Positions 10,348 through 18,702 of a DNA stretch of 64,000 bases are shown piece after piece (position 1 is the first letter of the stretch; the number at the start of each line of letters is the position of its first letter). The notes beneath the pieces were generated by a model. That model did not search any database. It worked only from the letters and a program-made list of their open reading frames with translations, and was not told the origin of the DNA. The DNA comes from Bacteroidota bacterium (GTDB lineage: Bacteria; Bacteroidota; Bacteroidia; UKL13-3). The position numbers were made by a program, and so were the translations under genes. The DNA is taken from contig JAIXWD010000011.1 in NCBI GenBank assembly GCA_027482225.1, positions 22,549 through 86,548 of the forward strand. The letters are read 5' to 3'.

Positions 10348-11226
10348 ATGAAACAATACCTGCTACTCTTATTTTCTTTTATTTTACAAAATCACCTTAT
10401 TAGTCAAGAAGTTAAAATTCGAGAATTTATTGGAACACTACAGTTATCCGACAAAACAATCATTACATTTAAACTAAACTTTAAAGAACTACCAGGAGGA
10501 GCTATTCAAGGCACATCATTAAGTGATATATACGGTACAGATAGAACATTATCTAAAATAGAAGGCAGTATAAGTGCGGATAAAAAAACAATTTCATTTA
10601 AAGAATTGGGTAATGTTAGTTCTAAATCTCAGGCCGACTTAAGCACATTTTGTTTTATTGAAGTTAAAAACGCGCGAATAAAAACCGTAAAAGATAAAAG
10701 CATCATACAAGGAGCATTTTCTGGGAAATTTAACTCCGGAAAAAAATGTGCTGATGGCTACATATACTTAATAAGTGCTGACTATTTAAATCAATTATCA
10801 GATGATTTACTTACATCAAAAATAATAAAAAATCCTGACTCGTTAGCCTTAGCCAAGCGTAAAGTGAATGAACTAAAAAACAGAACTTATAATAACCTAC
10901 TTAAAAGTAATGAATCACTGAATTTAACCTGGAAATCTTCAGAAATTATCATTGATGTATGGGATGGTCAAAAGGAAGACAAAGATGAAATAAGTATTCA
11001 AATTAATGGAGAACAGGTACTCGATAAATTCATGATCACCAATCAAAAGAAAACAGTTGTTGTTCCTATTAAAAATAAATTGAGTACAATTATAATTACT
11101 GCTATAAGCGAGGGCAATTCGTCACCTTGCACTGCAAATATTATGTTAAGAGACGGCCAACAAGAGATACCCATTGTTGCAGTGCTTAAGAAAGGCGAGT
11201 ATACAACCGTAAAAATAAACCAATAA
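10348..11226 (+). CDS. Secreted protein of unknown function
   Basis: 292-residue protein with a signal peptide (MKQYLLLLFSFILQNHLISQ). The mature part is mostly beta-strand-like with two cysteines (about residues 93 and 131). No family is recognised and no T9SS sorting tail is present, so it is probably periplasmic. The C-terminal half contains IIIDVWDGQKEDKDEISIQING, which resembles a small beta-sandwich extracellular domain. It starts about 45 bp from the divergent TM2 gene. The reading frame of the DUF2752 gene follows immediately, suggesting co-transcription. Confidence 0.65.
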   Translation: MKQYLLLLFSFILQNHLISQEVKIREFIGTLQLSDKTIITFKLNFKELPGGAIQGTSLSDIYGTDRTLSKIEGSISADKKTISFKELGNVSSKSQADLSTFCFIEVKNARIKTVKDKSIIQGAFSGKFNSGKKCADGYIYLISADYLNQLSDDLLTSKIIKNPDSLALAKRKVNELKNRTYNNLLKSNESLNLTWKSSEIIIDVWDGQKEDKDEISIQINGEQVLDKFMITNQKKTVVVPIKNKLSTIIITAISEGNSSPCTANIMLRDGQQEIPIVAVLKKGEYTTVKINQ

Positions 11227-11231
11227 AATAT

Positions 11232-11534
11232 GCTACAAATGAACAGAAAGAAAAAAGGCTACTTTTAATAGGTATTATTACCATAATAGTTTTAACACTG
11301 CTAATTTTACCTACAAGTTTTTTTGATGAAGGACAATCTATTTGCATTTCCGTTTTATTATTAGATAAACAATGTTATGCTTGCGGAATGACGTGTGCAG
11401 TGCAACACCTCATTCATTTTGATTTTGATGCCGCAGCCAATTATAATAAACTGGTATTTATTGTTGTACCGCTTGGTATTTATACTGTTATAAGCGAAAT
11501 CTATAAAAGATACTTTAAAAATCCTGAACATTAG
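11232..11534 (+). CDS. DUF2752 membrane protein, start codon unclear
   Basis: About 100 codons encode a small inner-membrane protein of the DUF2752 family. It has a basic start (NEQKEKR), a hydrophobic helix (LLLIGIITIIVLTLLILP), then CISVLLLDKQCYACGMTCAVQH, matching the family's C-P-x-K...L-T-G-x-x-C-x-x-C-G-x-T-R-A pattern, and a second helix (LVFIVVPLGIYTVI). No ATG, GTG or TTG exists in this frame after the in-frame stop at 11187. An ATG at 11230 and another nine bases later are in a different frame and would join this one if the A6 tract near 11250 had one more A. So this is either a frameshifted gene (sequence error or real) or one using a non-standard start coupled to the 10348-11226 stop. 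Family recognition is firm; intactness is not. Confidence 0.6.
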   Translation, partial: ATNEQKEKRLLLIGIITIIVLTLLILPTSFFDEGQSICISVLLLDKQCYACGMTCAVQHLIHFDFDAAANYNKLVFIVVPLGIYTVISEIYKRYFKNPEH

Positions 11535-11597
11535 CATTCAAATTTGCTTGTAAAATCTTGGATTAAGTATTAGTTATTAAATAAGAGATAAGAGCAA

Positions 11598-11634
11598 AAA
11601 AAATGCCTCACAATTGTGAGGCATTTTTTTTAAT
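11598..11634. terminator. Bidirectional terminator between DUF2752 gene and rny
   Basis: Perfect hairpin (arms AAATGCCTCACA and TGTGAGGCATTT) with A and T runs on either side. It lies 22 bp beyond the rny stop and 64 bp beyond the DUF2752 stop, so it can end convergent transcription from both sides. Confidence 0.9.
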
Positions 11635-11655
11635 AAACAGTTTAGTTATTAAGTA

Positions 11656-13194
11656 TTATTTAGCGAAGTTAACTGAACGTTTTTCGCGGATAACAGTAAT
11701 TTTAATTTGACCAGGATACGTCATTTCTTTTTGAATACGTTGACTCATTTCAATTGAAATGATATCAGCTTGTTGGTCGCTTACTTTATCAGATTCAACC
11801 ATTACACGTAATTCACGTCCGGCTTGTATAGCATACGCTTTTTCAACACCGTTGTAACTTAATGCAATGTTTTCCAAATCGCGTAAACGTTTCATGTAGT
11901 TTTCACTATCTTCTCTGCGTGCACCAGGACGAGAGCCCGAAATAGCATCACAAGCTTGAATAATAGGAGCCAATATAGAAGTCATCTCAATTTCATCGTG
12001 ATGCGCACCAATTGCATTTACTACTTCAGGATGTTCTTTGTATTTTTCGGCCAATTTCATACCCAACAATGCATGCGGTGTTTCCGCATCATCATCTGGC
12101 ACTTTTCCAATATCATGTAATAAACCTGCACGTTTAGCTAACTTTACGTTTAAGCCTAACTCGGCAGCCATTGTAGCACATAAGTTAGCCACCTCGCGGC
12201 TATGTTGTAATAAGTTTTGACCGTAGCTGCTGCGATAACGCATGCGGCCAACCATACGAATTAATTCAGGATGTAAACCATGTATACCTAAATCAATACA
12301 AGTACGCTCTCCTATTTCAACAATTTCTTCTTCTAATTGCTTGCGTGTTTTAGCAACAACCTCTTCAATACGAGCTGGGTGAATACGTCCATCTTGCACC
12401 AAACGGTGTAAACTTAAACGAGCTATTTCACGTCTAATCGGATCAAAACAAGAAAGAATGATGGCTTCAGGGGTATCATCAACAATAATTTCTACTCCAG
12501 TAGCACTTTCTAATGCACGTATATTGCGGCCTTCACGACCAATAATACGGCCTTTCATTTCATCACTATCAATATTAAATACCGATACAGAATTTTCAAT
12601 GGCATGCTCTGCTGCCGTACGTTGTATGCTATTAAGAATTACCTTTTTGGCTTCTTTACCAGCTGTTAACTTCGCCTCATCTACAATATCCTTGATGTAG
12701 GTCATGGCATCAGTACGGGCTTCATTGGTTAATGTCTCAACCAACTGTTTTTTGGCTTCTTCGGCCGTTAAACCAGCAATTTTTTCTAACTGTTTAACTT
12801 GGCCACCAATTTGTTTTTCTAAATCTTCTTTCTTTTGGTTAAGCACCTCTTGCTGACGCTGCATGGTCTGTTTTACTTGATCCAGTTCTGCATCTTTACG
12901 CTGAGTTTGTTCAATTTTTTGGTTAAGTGTTTGCTCCTTTTGTTTAAGCTTGTTTTCTTGTTGTGCAATTTGTTGATTGCGCTGACTTACTTCTTTTTCA
13001 TGTTCAGTCTTTAGTTGCAAAAACTTTTCTTTAGCTTCTAGTTGACGGTTTTTTAATAGTAGTTCACCTTTTGCTTCAGCATCCTTAAGCATATCTGCCG
13101 ATTTTTTCTTCAGCATATTTTGGTTAACCACATACATTATTCCCGCACCTACAGCCAAAGCAATCATTGCAACAATAATTACTAATGCATCCAT
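11656..13194 (-). CDS. rny: Ribonuclease Y
   Basis: 512-residue membrane-anchored endoribonuclease that initiates mRNA decay. Order of parts: N-terminal transmembrane helix (residues 3-22, [20 protein letters not shown]), a long charged coiled coil (about 25-190), a KH RNA-binding domain ([17 protein letters not shown], about 213-230) and an HD phosphohydrolase domain with the metal-binding [11 protein letters not shown] motif (about 355-365) and downstream AHHDE. Length matches RNase Y of other bacteria (about 520). It is the third gene of a conserved minus-strand cluster after the coiled-coil protein and zapA, an arrangement common in Bacteroidota. Its own terminator follows. Confidence 0.97.
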   Translation of the reverse strand: MDALVIIVAMIALAVGAGIMYVVNQNMLKKKSADMLKDAEAKGELLLKNRQLEAKEKFLQLKTEHEKEVSQRNQQIAQQENKLKQKEQTLNQKIEQTQRKDAELDQVKQTMQRQQEVLNQKKEDLEKQIGGQVKQLEKIAGLTAEEAKKQLVETLTNEARTDAMTYIKDIVDEAKLTAGKEAKKVILNSIQRTAAEHAIENSVSVFNIDSDEMKGRIIGREGRNIRALESATGVEIIVDDTPEAIILSCFDPIRREIARLSLHRLVQDGRIHPARIEEVVAKTRKQLEEEIVEIGERTCIDLGIHGLHPELIRMVGRMRYRSSYGQNLLQHSREVANLCATMAAELGLNVKLAKRAGLLHDIGKVPDDDAETPHALLGMKLAEKYKEHPEVVNAIGAHHDEIEMTSILAPIIQACDAISGSRPGARREDSENYMKRLRDLENIALSYNGVEKAYAIQAGRELRVMVESDKVSDQQADIISIEMSQRIQKEMTYPGQIKITVIREKRSVNFAK

Positions 13195-13250
13195 AATTTT
13201 TTAACGTTTAAATGTGATAAAATTGGCGTTAAGGACCAAGCCTGCATGCG

Positions 13251-13547
13251 TTAAATGGAAACATCTTTTAAAAGTGTACGCAATTCTTGTAACTGCGCAT
13301 TAAGGCCATCTTCTTCAATAACATGCTTGCTTTGCAAGGTTATTAACTGAGTGGCTAACTCAAGTATTGTCATACTGAGCATATCCTGCTTGTCTTTAAC
13401 ATCAAACTCTTGCTGTAAAGCTTTTAGTTTGTTGTTAATTAGCTTTGCCGCTTGTCTCACTAACTCTTCCTGCTCAGATGTAACTTTGAGCGGGTAATAG
13501 CGGTCGGCTATATTCACTTTTATGGATAATTCTTTCAACGTAAGCAA
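13251..13547 (-). CDS. zapA: Cell division protein ZapA
   Basis: 98-residue ZapA-family protein that bundles FtsZ filaments at the division ring. The N-terminal globular part has the family's IKVNIADRYYPLKVTSEQEE pattern and the rest is a coiled coil for tetramer formation. The start is ambiguous: TTG at 13547, or a second TTG at 13538 that would give the more usual short start before KELSIKV; no ATG is available. It lies 3 bp after the coiled-coil gene and 56 bp before rny, so one transcript is likely. Confidence 0.88.
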   Translation of the reverse strand: MLTLKELSIKVNIADRYYPLKVTSEQEELVRQAAKLINNKLKALQQEFDVKDKQDMLSMTILELATQLITLQSKHVIEEDGLNAQLQELRTLLKDVSI

Positions 13548-13550
13548 GTT

Positions 13551-13844
13551 TTATTCGCTTAACAACCTAATACACTCATCAATTTGTTTGATATAAACAT
13601 GGAGTTGTTTTTTCAACTCTAGTCTATCAACACCAGTTGAGGGGAGTATTTCAGCAAGTTTAACGATTTTATTTTGTGTTTGTAGCGTTTCAATGGTATT
13701 TTTTTGTTGCTGAATTTCAGATTTAAGCAGATTATTTTCTTCATTTAACAATTCTATCTGCTTTAAAAGCTGCTCTTTTTGCGCTAATAAGTGCAGCACT
13801 TTTAACTTTATTTCTTGTGCAATATATGTTGACTTAACCTCCAT
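13551..13844 (-). CDS. Small coiled-coil protein upstream of zapA
   Basis: 97-residue protein made almost entirely of heptad-rich helix (residues 10-65, with Leu/Ile every 3-4 positions, as in LLKQIELLNEENNLLKSEI), then a short conserved-looking tail with LPSTGVDRLELKKQLHVYI. Such small coiled-coil proteins precede zapA in many Bacteroidota and may act with it at the septum, in the manner of ZapB. That role is inferred from position and shape; it is not recognised as a ZapB orthologue. Its ATG overlaps the previous stop codon by one base (TAATG), indicating translational coupling. Confidence 0.72.
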   Translation of the reverse strand: MEVKSTYIAQEIKLKVLHLLAQKEQLLKQIELLNEENNLLKSEIQQQKNTIETLQTQNKIVKLAEILPSTGVDRLELKKQLHVYIKQIDECIRLLSE

Positions 13845-14734
13845 TATTTCGTTATAAAATCATTAATCGCATTGATGTAGTTGTTGAACCCAAAAACCAT
13901 AGGTAAATCACCATGTTCGGCTCCAGCTATGCGATAGGCCTCCCCTTTTGTTCCACCATAATTCTTAAATAACACCTCTCCGTGGGTTTGTATGCTTAAA
14001 AACGAATCGGCTGTACCATGCATCCACATAAAGGGAATTTTAACTTGCTTAATTTTATCGGCATTGTTTATTTTGGCATTGGTAAAATAACTCCCTGGTA
14101 AGGCTAGTTTGCCTGCATCTTGCACCATTACTTCAGATGAAGCAAAAGGCGCTTCCAATAATAATTTAATGGGCTGTAAACTATAGGTGCTTGAAGCAAT
14201 TTCTGTACTTGGTGCACTGCCCAAACTGTAACCATAAACAATTAAACGACTAGAAGTTAAGCCATTACTTTGGAGCCATTTTAATGCAGCTTCTGCATCA
14301 GCATAGATATTTTTTTCAGATGATTTCCCCTCACTCATGCCATAACCACGGTAATCAAACATCAGCACGCCAAAACGATGTTTTCCGCCAACATGAGCCA
14401 ATAACTTTGCTCTGTTCCAATAGTTATCCATATGTTTTGCATTTCCATGGCAATATAAAATAACCGTATCTGTAGCTATGTGGTTTATATTACCCAAGTA
14501 AACCCCATATAACTTAGCGGCTCCTTCGCTACTATTAGATGTGAAAGTTACCAAGTGACGCATGCTATCCTCAACAGCATAAATTGAAGGCAGCGTTCCA
14601 AGTTCTCTGTTTCCTGTATACGAATCAAACTTGTATTCACTTAACTCCTCGCTATTAAATAATTGGCTATCTAACCTTAAACATGAGGTTAATCCTACCA
14701 TCAATATGAATAAAACAGTAATTTCTTTTTTCAT
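13844..14734 (-). CDS. Alpha/beta hydrolase lipoprotein (Bem46/ABHD17-like)
   Basis: 296-residue lipid-anchored serine hydrolase. A lipoprotein signal ends at Cys18 (lipobox GLTSC). The fold signatures are in order: oxyanion-strand VILYCHGNAKHMDNY (about residue 92), FDYRGYGMSEGK (about 125), nucleophile elbow VYGYSLGSAPS with Ser near 168, acid GTADSFL (about 240) and His in GAEHGDLP (about 270). This resembles Bem46/ABHD13/ABHD17-like hydrolases; substrate unknown. It is preceded four bases away by another lipoprotein gene and coupled to the coiled-coil gene by a one-base overlap, so it belongs to the rny-side operon. Confidence 0.85.
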   Translation of the reverse strand: MKKEITVLFILMVGLTSCLRLDSQLFNSEELSEYKFDSYTGNRELGTLPSIYAVEDSMRHLVTFTSNSSEGAAKLYGVYLGNINHIATDTVILYCHGNAKHMDNYWNRAKLLAHVGGKHRFGVLMFDYRGYGMSEGKSSEKNIYADAEAALKWLQSNGLTSSRLIVYGYSLGSAPSTEIASSTYSLQPIKLLLEAPFASSEVMVQDAGKLALPGSYFTNAKINNADKIKQVKIPFMWMHGTADSFLSIQTHGEVLFKNYGGTKGEAYRIAGAEHGDLPMVFGFNNYINAINDFITK

Positions 14735-14738
14735 GGTA

Positions 14739-15407
14739 TTAAAATTTACGACTCACGCCAAAATACAAACCAAAAGTTCCATTATCGCCCATGCCAATGT
14801 AATCTACTACAATGTTTTTGTTGGATTGATTTGGGGCAATGTATTTGGCTTCTAATTGCCAGTTTAACTTATTACCACACCATTGATGTCCAATGCCAAT
14901 ACTTGGAAGCCAATGTGTAGCTTGGTTTTCGTTGTGGGCCTTAGTATTTCTTAACTCGTACCAATTGTTTACTGTGGTGTAAACAAGATGCTGTTTTTTC
15001 CCATAATTCCAATATGCATTTACATCTAACTGCGGATACATGCTAAAATTTTTATCCCATCTATCAACCAATAAATTAATTATTGGGCTAACACTAACTC
15101 CAGGTATAAATTTTTTTTGCTTGAATAGCTGTTGCGTAATACCAATATCTGATTGCAAAACACCAAACATTAATGCTGTGGTATGTAGAGAGGCAAATAC
15201 TGTGGTTTTATCTTTTAAACCATAAGCACCATAAACGTTGGTTAAAGGAAGTGGCATAGGCACACCAACAAATTTAATTAATGCACCACCCAAGCCTACA
15301 CCCAATTGTTTTTCTCCTGCTGCTAGGGGCTTTACTACCCTTGTTGCATTGCAAGCCAGTAGTGTAAATACAGTAACTATTATGGTAAATATTTTTAGCA
15401 AACGCAT
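14739..15407 (-). CDS. Lipoprotein, outer-membrane beta-barrel-like
   Basis: 222 residues from the start at 15407, which gives a lipoprotein signal with Cys19 (lipobox TLLAC); an upstream start nine codons away would spoil the short n-region. After the cysteine come repeated amphipathic strands such as KQLGVGLGGALIKF, NVYGAYGLKDKTTVFASLH and FGLYFGVSRKF, ending in an aromatic residue as outer-membrane barrel proteins do. No specific family is recognised. It lies four bases upstream of the alpha/beta hydrolase gene, so they are co-transcribed. Confidence 0.7.
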   Translation of the reverse strand: MRLLKIFTIIVTVFTLLACNATRVVKPLAAGEKQLGVGLGGALIKFVGVPMPLPLTNVYGAYGLKDKTTVFASLHTTALMFGVLQSDIGITQQLFKQKKFIPGVSVSPIINLLVDRWDKNFSMYPQLDVNAYWNYGKKQHLVYTTVNNWYELRNTKAHNENQATHWLPSIGIGHQWCGNKLNWQLEAKYIAPNQSNKNIVVDYIGMGDNGTFGLYFGVSRKF

Positions 15408-15467
15408 ATGTAAACCAAATTTAATTTCAAACACAAATGTATATTTTTATACCAATGGTTTGATGCA

Positions 15468-15504
15468 TAAAAAATCCCCACACCAATTTTGATGTGAGGA
15501 TTTA
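15468..15504 (-). terminator. Terminator of icd
   Basis: Imperfect hairpin with arms AAATCCCCACACCA and TGATGTGAGGATTT around a short T-rich loop, 21 bp past the icd stop on the minus strand, followed there by a T run. Confidence 0.82.
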
Positions 15505-15523
15505 GTCTAATAAATAAATGCTT

Positions 15524-16753
15524 CTATTTAGCCAATTTAACTTTTAAATTCACATCTAATGCATCTAAAAATTCTTGGGTATATAAATAATGTTCGCCAT
15601 GGCTTACTTTATTACCATGTATACAAACAGCTAAATCTTTTGTCATTTTACCACTCTCAACCGTTTCAACACATACTTGTTCTAAAGCATGACAGAAATT
15701 AACCAACTCTTGGTTACCATCTAATTTACCACGAAACTCCAGGCCGCGTGTCCATGCAAAGATTGAAGCAATAGGGTTGGTTGAAGTTGGTTTACCAGCT
15801 TGGTGATCTCGAAAATGGCGTGTAACTGTTCCGTGTGCCGCTTCTGCTTCCATTGTTTTTCCATCAGGAGTTACCAAAACAGAGGTCATTAAACCTAATG
15901 AGCCAAAACCTTGTGCAACAGTATCAGATTGTACATCACCATCATAGTTTTTACATGCCCAAACAAAATTACCATGCCATTTTAAAGCACTTGCAACCAT
16001 ATCATCAATTAAACGGTGCTCGTAAACAATACCTGCTTCTACAAATTTAGTTTTGTAATCGGCTTGATAAATCTCTTCAAAAATATCTTTAAACCTACCA
16101 TCATATTTTTTTAGGATGGTGTTTTTAGTTGATAAATATAAAGGCCATTTTTTGGTTAACGCCTGATTGAAACAAGCATGGGCAAAACCACGGATACTCT
16201 CTTCTGTGTTATACATAGCCAGTGCCACGCCATCGCCTTTAAAGTTGTAAACTTCATGCTCAATTACTTGTCCGTCTTCGCCTTCAAACTTAATGGTTAA
16301 CTTACCTTTTCCTTTGGTAACAAAATCTGTTGCACGATATTGGTCTCCAAAAGCATGACGGCCAATGCAAATAGGAGCAGTCCAATTTGGCACCAAACGA
16401 GGTACATTACTACAAACAATTGGTTCACGAAAAACAGTACCATCTAAAATATTACGTATGGTTCCATTTGGCGATTTCCACATTTGTTTTAAGCTAAACT
16501 CTTTTACACGTTGCTCATCAGGGGTTATGGTCGCACACTTAATACCTACATTGTATTTTTTAATAGCTTCAGCTGCATCAATCGTAACTTGATCGTTTGT
16601 TGCATCGCGGTGTTCCATACCTAAATCATAATATTTAATATCTAAATCGAGGTAAGGTAAAATCAATTTATCTTTAATAAATTTCCAGATAATACGGGTC
16701 ATTTCATCGCCATCCAACTCAACAACAGGATTAGCTACTTTTATTTTTGTCAT
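15524..16753 (-). CDS. icd: NADP-dependent isocitrate dehydrogenase (eukaryote-like dimeric type)
   Basis: 409-residue TCA-cycle enzyme converting isocitrate to 2-oxoglutarate with NADP+. It is of the subfamily that includes human IDH1/IDH2, not the E. coli Icd type: start [19 protein letters not shown], substrate loop [19 protein letters not shown] (about 93-111), [13 protein letters not shown] containing the Arg equivalent to IDH1 Arg132, and metal-binding Asp residues in [12 protein letters not shown] (about 250) and YDGDVQSD (about 273). Length is the same as the eukaryotic enzymes. It is monocistronic, with its own terminator and a 278-bp upstream space. Confidence 0.96.
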   Translation of the reverse strand: MTKIKVANPVVELDGDEMTRIIWKFIKDKLILPYLDLDIKYYDLGMEHRDATNDQVTIDAAEAIKKYNVGIKCATITPDEQRVKEFSLKQMWKSPNGTIRNILDGTVFREPIVCSNVPRLVPNWTAPICIGRHAFGDQYRATDFVTKGKGKLTIKFEGEDGQVIEHEVYNFKGDGVALAMYNTEESIRGFAHACFNQALTKKWPLYLSTKNTILKKYDGRFKDIFEEIYQADYKTKFVEAGIVYEHRLIDDMVASALKWHGNFVWACKNYDGDVQSDTVAQGFGSLGLMTSVLVTPDGKTMEAEAAHGTVTRHFRDHQAGKPTSTNPIASIFAWTRGLEFRGKLDGNQELVNFCHALEQVCVETVESGKMTKDLAVCIHGNKVSHGEHYLYTQEFLDALDVNLKVKLAK

Positions 16754-17031
16754 TTACTAATTTGGTTTATTTTTATTCAACAGGCAAATATGGTAATTTG
16801 GCTAACAAAATTACCGATAAATTTTGTTAGTGGGTATCTTGTTTATAGGTGGTATAAGTATTTATAGGGGGTTGTATTTTTATTTTTCAAAATCCACAAT
16901 TTATATTAACACAAAAGTAAGATGAAGGTTTTAGTTCATATTAAGATTTTCTCTCAACCCTTTACCTTTTCTTTACCTTATCAATTAGCAATGCGTGTTT
17001 AATAACATTGGTCTTTTATACTACAATCAAG

Positions 17032-17763
17032 TTAATTCCTATCGTACAAATCTCTTATGGCAACACTAGCCACAGTGCAACCAAACACCGCTGGTAAATA
17101 ACTAATGGTACCTGGAGCCGATTTTTTATTACGTGCACCAACCATGGTAACACCCATATATTGCTGAGCCTCTTCGGCACTAAAAACAACTTTTACTCCT
17201 TTACGAATGCCAAACTTATGTAAATATTTACGAGTATACTTTGCCAATTTACAATTGTAACTTTTTGATATATCATCAACCCTAACCTGTGTTGGATCTA
17301 CTTTGTTACCTGCTCCCATACTGCTAACCAATGGTATTTTTCTATCAATGCATGCTTTAATAAAAAACACCTTAGGGCTTAAGGTATCAATACAATCTAA
17401 TGCATAATCAAAATTACCTTCATCTAAAACCTTATGGGTTAAATCATCCCTAAAATATTCAGCAATAACTGTTAAGTCTAACTCAGGATTTATATCCAAC
17501 AAACGGGCTTTCAATACATCCGTTTTTAAAACACCTTCTGTACTATGCAAAGCCGGAATTTGCCTATTACGGTTTGTGGGGTCTACAGTATCAGCATCAA
17601 CAATAGTCATTTTACCTACACCTGCACGTGCAATCATTTCGGCAGCTATACCACCTACTCCACCTAAACCAACCACCAAAACATTAGCATTTATAAGCTT
17701 AGTTAATTTCTCTTCACCCAGTAACAATTGGGTTCTTCCCATCCAAGGTTTTATTTCTTTCAT
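17032..17763 (-). CDS. tcdA: tRNA threonylcarbamoyladenosine dehydratase
   Basis: 243-residue E1-like (ThiF/MoeB/UBA fold) ATP-dependent enzyme of the TcdA/CsdL (YgdL) family, which cyclises t6A37 in tRNAs to ct6A. Visible: nucleotide loop VLVVGLGGVGGIAAEMIARAG (residues 28-48), adenylation residues VDADTVDPTNRNRQIPALHST (about 55-75), CIDTL (about 121) and the C-terminal TcdA-specific GTISYLPAVFGCTVAS. The family tail after GxGxxG distinguishes it from ThiF and MoeB. The TatD gene starts 16 bp upstream on the same strand, so both RNA/DNA-metabolism genes are likely co-transcribed. Confidence 0.93.
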   Translation of the reverse strand: MKEIKPWMGRTQLLLGEEKLTKLINANVLVVGLGGVGGIAAEMIARAGVGKMTIVDADTVDPTNRNRQIPALHSTEGVLKTDVLKARLLDINPELDLTVIAEYFRDDLTHKVLDEGNFDYALDCIDTLSPKVFFIKACIDRKIPLVSSMGAGNKVDPTQVRVDDISKSYNCKLAKYTRKYLHKFGIRKGVKVVFSAEEAQQYMGVTMVGARNKKSAPGTISYLPAVFGCTVASVAIRDLYDRN

Positions 17764-17779
17764 ACGTAACCGTTACTAC

Positions 17780-18439
17780 TTATTTAGTTATTGCGGCAAA
17801 TGTATTAAATACAAGAGACTTTAGCTCATCCACCTCAATAGCTTTTGCTTTTGCAGCTAAATCATATATTTGATTGATACTTATTTTAGCGCTATCTGTC
17901 TCCATCAAAAATCTATCATTTGGAATTTGCGCCAATACATCTTGGTATTTTTCTTCAAGCAAACTTTTACCAAATGAGAAGTACGCATTGTATTTTAACA
18001 TTTCTTTAGCCTGCTGAATATTGCCAGTAAAGCCATGAAAAATAAAAGGCACTTTCGTTTTCTTTAAAAAGGGCATCAAATCGCTGTAGCTTTTAACAGC
18101 ATGGATAATAACAGGTTTTTGCACTGCACGAGCAATGTTTAATTGCGCTTCAAAATATTGTGTTTGGGTTGATAAAGGAATATCAATTGACCTATCAATA
18201 CCAATTTCGCCAACAGCAAATACATTATTTAAATTTACCACGTCCATTAACAAATCAGTGCAGGTTGATAGGTTATATTTATTGATGTGCCAAGGATGTA
18301 ATCCTACTGAAACCATATAAGGCAGTTCTGATAATTGCGTTGCGCTAAGTTTTAAGTAGCCATTGCGAACTGCCAACACATTTTGACTGGGCTTGAAATG
18401 TGTATGAATATTAATGTATGTGCTTGGGGAAGCTTTCAT
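17780..18439 (-). CDS. TatD family metal-dependent hydrolase (DNase)
   Basis: 219-residue TIM-barrel hydrolase. Metal ligands and motifs in order: INIHTHF (residues 10-16), GLHPWHINKY (about 47), VGEIGIDRS (about 76), KPVIIHAVKSYSD (about 112), FHGFTGN (about 133) and MLMETDSAK-like METDSAKI (about 180). The family includes 3'-5' exonucleases and D-aminoacyl-tRNA deacylase-like members. This one is shorter than the typical 255-265 residues. It is the first gene of a pair with tcdA. Confidence 0.88.
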   Translation of the reverse strand: MKASPSTYINIHTHFKPSQNVLAVRNGYLKLSATQLSELPYMVSVGLHPWHINKYNLSTCTDLLMDVVNLNNVFAVGEIGIDRSIDIPLSTQTQYFEAQLNIARAVQKPVIIHAVKSYSDLMPFLKKTKVPFIFHGFTGNIQQAKEMLKYNAYFSFGKSLLEEKYQDVLAQIPNDRFLMETDSAKISINQIYDLAAKAKAIEVDELKSLVFNTFAAITK

Positions 18440-18466
18440 GCTGCAATATAAGCTGCATTATAAAAA

Positions 18467-18500
18467 ACGGCATCAACTTTTTTAGGTTGATGCCGTTGAT
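18467..18500 (-). terminator. Terminator of the PNGase-like gene
   Basis: Perfect 12-bp stem (AACGGCATCAAC / GTTGATGCCGTT) flanked by A and T runs. On the minus strand it lies about 205 bp after the stop of the 18703-20892 gene and just ahead of the TatD gene. The rest of 18440-18702 shows no gene. Confidence 0.85.
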
Positions 18501-18702
18501 ATTTTTTTCAGCAGAGTTTTCTGAAGTAACGGAAACAGATTGTATTAGAGTTTAATATCTACCACTTCTGAGTAAAAGAGTTTACTTTGGATTTTTTTTG
18601 ATGCTCATATCCAGAAGGCGTGCTCTGTATTTTCTCCAATTTCAATCTAATGCCATCAAATCTTCTAAAGAATTTTCAAGAAACGCTGCGTTATTTTTAA
18701 AA

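Noticed and set aside
13195..13250. 6S RNA gene beside zapA, as in E. coli
   Set aside because: The gap to rny is only 56 bp, too short for 6S RNA.
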